Assembly (NCBI GenBank): GCA_009760855.2
Contig: WPIO01000030.1
Location: 4,223,001-4,287,000, forward strand
Origin: Cristatella mucedo
Lineage: Eukaryota > Bryozoa > Phylactolaemata > Cristatellidae
Length of the DNA stretch: 64,000 bases
Direction: 5' to 3'
How positions within the stretch are numbered: the stretch's first letter is position 1; the number at the start of each line of letters is the position of its first letter. Positions 46,931 through 55,848 of the stretch are shown here, piece by piece. A model generated the notes under the pieces. That model was not told the origin of the DNA, did no database searches, and saw nothing but the letters and a program-made list of their open reading frames with translations. The position numbers and the translations under genes are program-made.

Positions 46931-47284
46931 TGTGCCTGTGAGTCGACGAGTCACAGTCCTCGATTCGGCCAGCGAGATAACGAAAGTCCGGCACAGATGC
47001 GCCTAGTGTGGATGAAGGCTTGTTACAGACGGGGCACAACAGTTTCCAGCTCCTGACGGAACAAGGCCGCAAATGATGTTATTATTACATTTGATAGGCG
47101 GTAACATTTATTGATCCTAGAGCAGCTTCAGATGTAAGCATTACGCCAGATTTAATTAATCAAGGGTGGACAATTGCAAAAGCTTAATAGTTTTATTGTG
47201 CACTAGTAAAGGAAAGTAAAATGTCTATGTCTACAGCTGCAACAGCGTCAACGTCTAAAAATCGTCTACTACTTATTATACTAA

Positions 47285-47896
47285 CGCTAATGACGTGTTG
47301 TATAATAGTGGCTACAACGTTGGTAGTTCTTGTGGAGTCTCACGGAGACACACCGGGCGAACGTGAGCGCTAAACGAGAATCTATCCTTATTACTCTGAG
47401 CGAGTACTTGTATGAGAGCTCGGTGAATCATGGTGACAGAAGCTTTAGATCTGCAGGTCCTAGACTGTGGAGCTCGCTTCCACTTACGCAATGACAACTA
47501 CTCTCCTACTGCCAGCTATGGCTCATTCTTTTCAGCGGTCCTGAGCTGCTACTTCCATGCTACTCACTACCTCAACTGCTATCCTGACTCTGCTATGCTT
47601 TCCACTTTCTCTTTGTTGAGTGAGACCAAGTCTGTTGGCTACCGAATGCGTACCGAAAGCCGCTAAGGCTGTGAGTGTGCTATGCAAAACTCTCCTGCGT
47701 AACACCCACATGGTCTTTATGACTTTGTGGAGTTACAGACGGAGATACATTACATAGCAGACAACAAGAAATATAACTTGCATTATTGGCCTGACGCTGT
47801 GCTGCGTCAATGGCTTAACCATTGGCTGCAGGTGAGGCATGTACATTAGCGTCAAGACGCTTCGCTAACTACAGCAGCTGAAAGCCGTAGGCGAAC
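47285..47896 (-). mobile_element. Inverted LTR of the LTR-T family, split by LINE-B
   Basis: Two pieces, 47,285-47,424 and 47,758-47,896, together cover the length of the LTR at 45,053-45,329 in reverse orientation. The LINE-B 3' end lies between them. No primer-binding sequence or polypurine tract is seen at the outer edges, so it is likely a solo LTR that later received the LINE. Confidence 0.7.
47425..47757 (+). mobile_element. LINE-B 3' end (L2/CR1 group, second family)
   Basis: It starts in the C-terminal coding end (GPRLWSSLPLTQ). It continues through a 3' UTR shared with 56,345-57,190 and 62,400-63,265 (aagtctgttggctaccgaat, then ctttgtggagttacagacgg). It is about 330 bp long and strongly 5'-truncated, inserted in an LTR. 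Confidence 0.8.
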
Positions 47897-49227
47897 ACAA
47901 CTGACGCTTCTACGGCTCAGCAACTGAAGCAGCATGTTGGCTATCTTGTAAACTCCGAGATTGTTCCGTGTGATGCTCAAACTCCTGCATCCGATTTTTC
48001 AGTATTTACAGATATAAACATACTGAGAGTCAGAATCTTATCAAGCTAGGAATGTTTAAGTTACCGCAGATCTTGAAGCTAATCTAGGCTTCAAATTAAT
48101 GTAAGGATCAGCTTGATGAGATTAGTAGCTACACTGCTTGCATTGTGGATCAGTTGCGGATCAGTTGTGAGCTTTTTAATTGTCCTACTTTTGCTGGAGT
48201 TAGTAGTCTCAAGCCTGATATAGAACCTGTTATTAAGGATGAAGTTAGTGCAGTTCTGCCTATAATCTTTACTGGAATGAGTGCTCTTCAGGCAACAATC
48301 TCTACTAGCAGTAATATAGGTCGAATCTCAATACCTCTATTTACTACTGAATCTGCAACAAGTACTACTACTGATGCATTTACAATAAGTACGACTACTG
48401 ATGCAACAGTAAATGCACCTACTTCTGCAAGAGCAGCATCTCTAATGCCATCACAAACAATGACTAAATGATCTAATGATCTAAAAAATTATCACAATAT
48501 ACAGAATGTGCAATTTGCAAGCAGTTGAGCATTTTTCCTTAAAGTTAATATTCATTTTAAGCAATAAACTTAGTAACACTATTAACTGCTAAGCTTCTAA
48601 TCATGTAACCATTTCTATTTGCTAGAGTGGATGACAAAATAGCATCAATTTTTATCGCGGCGTTAGCTAAAACTGCTAAAATGTCCATGTAAGATTACTC
48701 AAATCTGGGACACTATTTTTTATTTTAGATGTAATGTTTTTTGTGGTTGCATCACCATTTATAGTTTGATTCTCTATGGTAGATATATTTTGTCTAAATA
48801 AGACGTATTTTCCTTATCAGTAAGATTTTCAGGGCTGTATATATTAAAATGACACACATAAAGTTTACATTTTGCAGCTAAATTTGTTCTCAATTTTAGA
48901 TCTGAGTAATTGTTTAAGTAATATTATCAGCATAACATTAAATGACCGCTTAAATAAAGTTTAGGTTTGATCTTAAGGTGATAGTTTTATTACACCCATG
49001 TCATTAGTTCCAATCATCATTAGATAACTTCGCTTCAATGCCGTAATTGAAATCAAAGCTATTTATACTGTCAGAAGATACCAAGCTAATCCTAAGCCAG
49101 GGGTTGATCTTCTTCTTCCTGTAGATCAAAAATAACTAGCTTCAATTGTTCACTAATATCTATGTATTGAGCTCAGTTTATCCCACCAAACTTAGTATTA
49201 TTCTAGGAATATATCAACATTAGAGAA
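47897..49227. other. AT-rich unassigned stretch
   Basis: No gene can be supported. A 108-codon frame (48,145-48,471, +) is Thr/Ser-rich towards its end (TTESATSTTTDAFTISTTTD). It has no signal peptide, domain or splice context that I can defend. Confidence 0.4.
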
Positions 49228-49286
49228 CAATAACCCCGTGGCATATGTGAAGCATCTGAACAGAGATTAAATTCTCTATACAAACG

Positions 49287-49290
<4 letters not shown>
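49228..49290 (+). mobile_element. SINE-A 3' half
   Basis: It shows accccgtggcatatgtgaag, then catctgaacagagattaaat, then tctctatacaaacga, and leads straight into an AT microsatellite (49,291-49,325). The tRNA-like half is missing. Confidence 0.7.

Positions 49291-49325
<35 letters not shown>
49291..49325. repeat. (AT)n microsatellite at a SINE-A tail
   Basis: A pure AT run directly after the SINE-A 3' end, as at 41,170. Confidence 0.9.
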
Positions 49326-49328
<3 letters not shown>

Positions 49329-49399
49329 CAGGTTTGTTTTTTTCTTAAACTGTGTTGTTGCTAGCACTGCTTGTGGTATGTCGAGTGCTGTGTCGTTAT

Positions 49400-50110
49400 C
49401 AGTGGCATGCTACGAGCTTCAGATGTTCGCACATCACACGAGTTGTGCCGCTACCCGAACTAGTGAGGATCGCGAGGCATAACACCCGGCAATCGACTGC
49501 AATGGCCTGTGGAAAACTCCAGTCTACCGCAAAATGGCCATAAACAGATTGTGCAGAGCTCCAGTTTTTATTGCATATTAAAGCACACACTGTGTTAAGT
49601 GCACACCCAAGTAATTTCAAACCATTTCTTATCCGCGAACTCTGGCAACGCACGGCAATCGTCCGAAACGATCAGGGCAAATACCGTAATTCACTTCAAT
49701 TTAAATTGCATATAAGACTAGACTGAGATCAAAGTGCACCCACAAAACTGCATACCGTTGGCATGCGAGTTCTTAGAAAAAGCCCTGCAATCGACTGCAA
49801 ATGCCCGGTCTCATACTGCAATTCACCGCAATACGCCAAAAATGACCAAAAAGCGTACCATAGAAGCTCTAATTATGATTGTAAATCACTCTATTTTTCG
49901 AGCATCTTGTACTCGCACAATGTCCCTACAATTGCCTCGGGTACTCTGACGTAATGCACTTCAATTGATTGCAATGGCCCCGGCAAATACCGCAATTCAC
50001 TGCGTTCCCCTAAAAAAGCTCCAAAATCGGTTTTACCAATGCTCCCATTTTGAATATATATTACAACACAATTGGTTTTAAGTTCAGCCTCACGATTCTA
50101 TTTTATTGCG
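49400..50110 (-). repeat. Satellite subfamily B, inverted segment, about 4 units
   Basis: The - strand version of the 54.4-55.67 kb array. Recurring words are ggcaatcgactgcaatggcc (49,489), ggcaatcgtccg (49,655), ctgcaatcgactgcaaatgc (49,787) and caattgattgcaatggcccc (49,962). Steps are about 130-175 bp. The units are diverged. Confidence 0.65.
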
Positions 50111-50184
50111 AACGTGGAATCTCTGTCCGTGCATGAAAATCGGCGGAAATAGTTTTCGCAAACACGGCGATCTGAATAGTAAAA

Positions 50185-52130
50185 ATAATATAATAATAAT
50201 ACATTTTATATAGCACCCTCAGAGAACTAAATCTCTTTCTACCCACTTTAAATTTGCTGTAAGGGCAACACGATCGAATTGTTAGTGGTGGCATGCTCAA
50301 TAAACAACAAGAATAACGTGGTTAGGGGTGACATGCACAGGGTCAGCATGCAAGTTTGCAATTTGATGCATGCAGCGTGTCAGCACGCATAAGCACGTAA
50401 ATGACGAATGACAGGGACCCACTAGATGCTGTGATAAATAGATGTATTTTTAGTTTTTATTTAAATTTGGTCAAGTCAGGAGATGTCGTGAGGCAAGTCG
50501 GGAGTGAGTTCCAGGCTTTGGGAGCATACGAAGTAAAAGCACGGTCTACAAAGAATTTGAGATTAGTACGAGGTACAGGCAAACAACTAGTTTCCGAAAA
50601 GCTGGCAATACGATGCTTAGCCTGGTGGGGGATGAGATCTGTAGGTAGGCTGGAGCCAAAGAAAAAAGGGACCAAAAACTGAGTGACAGAACCTTGAAGT
50701 TGAAATCAATGCGTTGCTTGACTGGCAGCCAGTGCAGGTCGGCGAGAAGAATTATAGCTTCGCGTAGCCAATTTGTGAATGGTTTTCAATAGATTGTAAT
50801 GAATTGCAGCATTGGCCCGAGCCATTCCATGGACAAGCTCAAGACAGCAGCACGAGACATAGAGAACTTGAGCAAGTTCCGCCCAGTCTCCGTTCTACCT
50901 TTCCTACTGAAGACATTCGAACGAGTCGTGAACGACAAGCTCACCTCATATATTGAAAATAGAGGTAATCCCTCCTCAGAGTCAGCAGCAGCACGAGGCA
51001 TAGAGAACTTGAGCAAGTTCCGCCCAGTCTCCGTTCTACCTTTCCTATTGAAGACATTCGAACGAGTCGTGAACGAAAAGCTCACCTCATATATTGAAAA
51101 TAGCGGCAATACCTCCTCAGAATCAGGTCGGCGAGAAGTGGTGTGATGTGGCAACTGCGACGCTCACGACAGACAAGCCTAGCTGCAGAGTTTTGCACCA
51201 GGTGTGAGTGCCTGATTTCACAGGCCGGTAGACTAGCAAGAAGTGAGTTATAGAAGTCAAGGCGTGATGTCACAAATGCATGGACCAAATTTTATGCAGT
51301 ATCCCTGTCTAACAAAAGCCCAAATTTTAGAAATGTTATGTAGCTGAATGTAGGCTGACTCGACTGTGGAACCGATGTGGTCGTCCAAGGAAAGGTCACA
51401 TTGGAACATGACGCCTAGATTTCGTGCAGATTCAACAGGAGATATTTTGACAGAGCCGATTTTGAGCGTTAGGCTTTTCAATTCTGAATCACGCTTGGTT
51501 TTCCTATTACTAGTAAGTTAGTTTTATTATCATTCGATTTAAGAAAATTTGCTGCCATCCATGTGTGAATGTCATCAATACATGCAGCAAGAGAGTTGAG
51601 AGAATTCGACGTGCTCGAGTGCTGTGAGAGATCAAAGCAAAGGTACAACTAAGTGTCATCCTCATAGAAGTGAAGTCCTAGATTGTGCGTGGCAATCACA
51701 CTGACAAGACGGAAAGTATATACCGTGAAAAGAACGGGACAAAGCACAGATCCCTGAGGTAACCCTTTTTCGGGTGATTTTTCCGTTTACATCAATACTC
51801 TGCAGTCTCCCACTGAGATAGGACCTGGATCACTGTTGTGCAGAGCCAGCCATACCCGGTTGAGATGAGAGGCGCTCGAGAAGGACTTGGTGATCGATTG
51901 TTTCTAAAGGGTCCGAATGTGCTAGCAAAAAAAGCAGCGCGTCTCTACCTCAGTGAGAATACCTATTTTCATTGGTCACTCTAAGCGATGCTGATTCTGA
52001 GGAGGGATTTTCAATATATGAGGTGAGCTTGTCGTTCACGACTCGTTCGAATGTCTTCAGTAGGAAAGGTAGAACGGAGACTGGGCGGAACTTGCTCAAG
52101 TTCTCTATGTCTCGTGCTGCTGTCTTGAGC
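50185..52130 (-). mobile_element. LINE-A copy joined to satellite B at its 5' end, with an internal insert
   Basis: Right to left this holds RT from the region FRPVSVLPFLLKTFERVVND (about 52,110-52,010) through the palm to the C-terminal AARLVCRERRSCHITPLLAD block, then the 3' UTR and the tail with taataataat at 50,186-50,200. It is 5'-truncated in the early RT region, and its 5' edge runs straight into a satellite-B unit. A 374-bp segment with a 15-bp target duplication interrupts it at 50,750-51,123. It carries stops and is nonfunctional. Confidence 0.85.
50750..51123 (+). mobile_element. Satellite B-LINE-A chimera inserted with 15-bp target duplication
   Basis: The flanking duplicates caggtcggcgagaag lie at 50,735-50,749 and 51,124-51,138. 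The insert begins with about 70 bp of satellite B (agcttcgcgtagccaatttg). It continues into LINE-A RT coding sequence (NLSKFRPVSVLPFLLKTFER) and carries that RT piece twice as an in-frame 141-bp tandem duplication (units start at 50,847 and 50,988). The same satellite-RT junction exists once, inverted, at about 52,220-52,000. The frame 50,799-51,146 is therefore a chimera and not a gene. Confidence 0.8.
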
Positions 52131-52134
52131 TTGT

Positions 52135-52270
52135 CCATGAAATGGCTCGGGCCAATGCTGCAATTCACTACAATCTATTGAAAACCGTTCACAAATTGGC
52201 TACGCATAGCTATAATTCTCATCTTACAATTGCATATGCATTTTCACATCTGTAAGGGTAATCCAAAAAT
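52135..52270 (-). repeat. Single satellite B unit at the 5' edge of LINE-A
   Basis: The complement reads tagctatgcgtagccaattt, then gtgaacggttttcaatagat and gaattgcagcattggccc, matching satellite B units at 54.8-55.1 kb. It is continuous with the LINE-A copy to its left. Confidence 0.65.
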
Positions 52271-52990
52271 GTCCAATTTATTTTGCACAATAACTGTCGG
52301 CCATTGTGGGGCTGTTCCAGTTCGGCCCTGCGTAAGCTTTAGGACCATATTCTGCTTGTCGAAACCACCGTAGATTGTGAGCAGCTGACTGTTATCGAGT
52401 TCTTTGTGATTTGGCACCAAAGTGAGCATTTTTATAACCCTCTTCGTTGCAAGGTCGACGGAACGTCACACTCTTCAAGATGCCTCACCACTATCATGCC
52501 TAAGCAAAGCAGACAAGTATAGTAGTGATAGATTGTTCTATTTTAACAAATAGGAAAGAGAGTGTTTTTTTGTAACTTGTCATAAACAGTCACTTCAAGC
52601 GAGTTTATTAGACTACCCAGGAATACTTCAACGGACAAATCTGTAGATTTTCTGAACAAAAGGCAAAAGCGGTGTTTTCGTTCTTCAGTGAGCGCCAGTC
52701 GGGTCCTCACAGCTCAGCTTACATTTAAAGATGGATCATCATCAAACCAGCAGGCACATTCATTCAGCCATTCATCTCGCTTTGGAAAGAATGTTGCCAA
52801 GCTGTTTTTGGAGGATTAAAATGTTTGCTGGCGCCACTTTGACCTCTCTGCAGGCAGGCCTTTTCCAATATCGTTTTCGGTCTTTGCCAGTGAGGGCTCC
52901 TGGAGAGCCACAGAATTATCTGTAGGCACAGCGACTTCCGATCGAAAAGTCGGTTCTGAAGCCCACAAAAAGCTCGCCATCATCCTCAGC
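52271..52990. other. Unassigned stretch
   Basis: No recognised gene. The open frames here (61-64 codons) show no domain. Confidence 0.4.
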
Positions 52991-54360
52991 GGGTTAATAA
53001 TAATAATAATAATAACACATTTGCTAAAGCTCCCTCAGATAAATCAATTTCTTCCTAGGCGCTTTACATTTGCTGCAAAGGAAACACGATCGAATGGTGA
53101 GTGGTATTACGCTTGATAAACAACACGACTTTTTAAATGAGGTCAAGTCAGGGGATGTCGTGACGCAAGTCGGGAGTGTGTTCCACGCTTTGGGAGCATA
53201 CACACTAAAGCCATGGTCTCCAAAGGATTTGAGGTTTTTACGAGGTATTGGTAAACAGTTAGATTCTGAAAAGCGGGTGGTACGATGCTCTTAGCCTGGT
53301 GGGGCCGTAGATCTGATAGTTAGGCTGGAGCCAAAGAATGAAGGGACCTAAAAGTGAGCGACAAAACCTTGAAGGCGATCCGTTGCTTGACTGGTAGCCA
53401 GCGTAGGTCGGCGAGAAGTGGTGTGATGGGGCAACTACGACGCTCACGAAAGACAAGATTAGTTGCAGAGTTGTGCACCAGCTGTAAGCGTCTGATTGCA
53501 CATGCCGGTAGGCCAGCAAGCAGTGAGTTACAGAAGTCAAGACGGGATGTCACAAGTGCATGGACCAACTTGGACGTGATATCCTTATCTAAACAAGCCC
53601 GAATTTTAGCAATGTTATGTAGCTGGAAGTAGGCAGATTTGATTGTGGAGCTGATGTGGTCGTCTAACGAAAGATCACTTTGGAAAATGACACCTAGATT
53701 TTGTGCAGATTCAACAGAAGATATGCTGGTGGAGCCGATTGTGAGCGATTAGCCTGTTCAATTTCTGAATGGCTCTTGGTTTGCCAATAACCAGTAAGTT
53801 GATTTTATTATCATTCAATTTAAGAAAACTTGCTGCCATCCATGTGAGGATATCATCAATACGTTCAGCAAGGGAGTTGAGAGAATTTGAGGTGCTCGAA
53901 GGCTGGGAGGGATCAAAGCAAAGGTACAACTGAATGTCATCCGCATAGAAGTGAAAGCCTAGATTGTGCTGGGCAATCACATCAGCAAGAGGCAGAGTAT
54001 AAACCGTGAAAAGAACCGGACCTAGCACTGAGCCCTGAGGTACTCCATATTTCAGAGGTACCTCGGATGATCTTTATCCATTCACATTAATATTCTGGCG
54101 TCTCCCACTGAGATAGAACCTGAACGATAAGCGAGCAGTGCCAGTGATGCCCATGCGAGATTAGAGGCGCTCAAGAACGACTTGGTGATCGATAGTTTCA
54201 AAAGCTGCTGAAAGATCGAATAAAACAAGCAAAGATACTCTATGCATGTCTGCATTCCTAAGTAGGTCGTTGTACATCTACAGCAATGCTGACTCCGTGG
54301 AATGATTAGCTCTAAACCCAGACAGGAACTTACTATCAAGGCGCTGATGGCGTCCAAGGA
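52991..54360 (-). mobile_element. LINE-A copy, RT to 3' tail
   Basis: Right to left it runs from the region before DAIDHK, through [10 protein letters not shown]-type and [19 protein letters not shown] segments with an intact YADD box, to the C-terminal LDFCNSLLAGLPACAIRRL block. The 3' UTR and a taataataa tail end at about 52,995. The 105-codon frame 53,711-54,028 holds the palm box. It is broken elsewhere by shifts and stops. Confidence 0.88.
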
Positions 54361-54399
54361 GTTATAGACATATGGCTACTCATGAAAGTTACTGTGGTT

Positions 54400-55675
54400 A
54401 ACAGCTAGCTAATTTTTGCCTCTCCCCATAACAGCTAGCTCTAATTCAGTGACTTGGCTGAGCATTTGTTGGTACACTTTCAAAAGAGTGCATTGTAACT
54501 CGCAGTTAAAATTCTACCACCGTCCGTCACTTTTGGGTTACATTGTTGGTGGTTTTTGGCTGAACAATGTCATCTTGCTTTTGAGTAAGGGCCAAGACGT
54601 GCGGCTCCTTTAAAGACAAAGGGATTGCCCTAAACCTTGCTAATAGTTAGCCGATCTCAATCGTGCTGCATATGAGTTAAGTTTTTACCTGCACCTAGCC
54701 GATTTCTGGTGGATTTGCGGTCCATAAGTGGAGAACCGGGTTTTCGCGGGACACTGCCTTCGAAAGTGTGCATTCACCGAGAGCGAACTTGCTCATTGCT
54801 GTGAGCTCCCTTTAAACCGAAGGCTATGCATTGTGCAATCGAGATAGTAGCTTCGCATAGTCAATTTCTTAACGATTACCGATGGATTTTAGTGTTTTGC
54901 CGCATTAACCTGAATCGTCGTAATCAATTGCTGTGCATTGCCCGGTAACTAAGATGCGAAATGCCATAACAATTTCAAAAACATCTAAAGAGTGCAAAGT
55001 CATAAGTAATAAAAACTAGAGCTTCGCACGGCTAATTTGCGGACGATTGCAGGGCATTGTCTAAGTGGGTTGTGGCGTTTGCTCAGGCATATCAGGCGAT
55101 TGCTTTGCATTGCCAGAGTCCATGGATGCGCAGAGGCTTAAATTTACGTGGATGTGCACTTAGTACTTTTCGCTTTCCTTTGCAATAAAAATTGGAGCTC
55201 AGCCCAATCTATTTCTTGTTGTTTTGCGGTGGATTTTAATTGGATTGTGGTTTTTTGCTGCAGTCGATTGTAGAGCGTTGCAAGATAATGCGTGCGCCAA
55301 TGCAACAGAAATTTGTGAGTACACTTGTCGCAGAGTTTAATGTCATAGGAAATAAAAAACGGAGGTTCTTTTGTAGGATTTCCTTTGATTTGCGCTGGAA
55401 TGCTGTGGATTTCCAAGCTTTTTGTTTAGCTTTTCAAAGTCAATTTTTCATGGATTTGAGGTGGATTGAAGTGTCTTAGAGTGGATTGGGTGGATTGCAG
55501 CACACGCCTCCACCTTTGAAACCCATTTTGTGAGAATGCGTGAGCGTAATGGCATTGAATTAATGGGTACAAAAATGTGTGTATTCTATAATATTCAATC
55601 AAAATTTGAGCTCCGCACCGCCGATTTTGTGCCAATTTGAGCTTAATTAGAGTGGGTTGGGGTAATTTGTCGATC
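54400..55675 (+). repeat. Satellite subfamily B, direct array, about 6-7 units of ~170 bp
   Basis: The agcttcgca-type word recurs at about 54,850, 55,021, 55,194 (agctcagccc) and 55,609 (agctccgcac), and a related start lies at 54,702. Steps are close to 148-173 bp in the regular part. Units carry caatttgcggacgattgcag-like and gcattgcccgg-like blocks. Part of the last full unit (gagaatgcgtgagcgtaatg, then tatattcaatcaaaattt-like) aligns with subfamily A, so A and B are related. The array ends just before the PXK start. Confidence 0.75.
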
Positions 55676-55758
55676 CCGGCCATTGTGGGAGATAAGTCGG
55701 AACGTATTGGGGCGTTGATCCGGAAGCCGACCCGCCCCTCCTGAACATGGCGGCACCC
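55676..55758 (+). promoter_or_regulatory. PXK core promoter/leader with ETS-, GC-box- and YY1-like motifs
   Basis: Between the satellite array and the start codon lie ccggaag (ETS-type, about 55,720) and cccgcccc (GC-box-like, about 55,731). The start itself, aacATGGCGGC, matches the YY1 core (AANATGGCGGC). Such motifs are typical of TATA-less housekeeping promoters close to the start site. No TATA box is seen. Function is inferred from motifs only. Confidence 0.45.
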
Positions 55759-55848
55759 GAGCGGTCGAAAGTTGCAAGGATTGCTATTGATGATACTGTG
55801 CCGTTAGTGTGTTCCATTGACACCGCGCACGCTGTGGACGACCATGTT
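55747..55848 (+). CDS. PXK: PXK exon 1 (start codon)
   Basis: The exon has 34 codons (MAAPERSKVARIAIDDTVPL, then a less conserved stretch) and ends in phase 0 at a gtgagt donor. The human protein also has about 34 residues before the same junction (next residues EY.IRV). The ATG sits in a good context (aacATGg). Confidence 0.85.

Noticed and set aside
48145-48471. 108-codon Thr/Ser-rich frame as a mucin-like gene
   Set aside because: There is no signal peptide, splice context or conserved block. Low-complexity AT-rich DNA can produce it by chance.
50799-51146. 115-codon frame as a small RT-related gene
   Set aside because: It spans a satellite-LINE junction, an in-frame duplication and the target-site copy, so it is a by-product of insertion.
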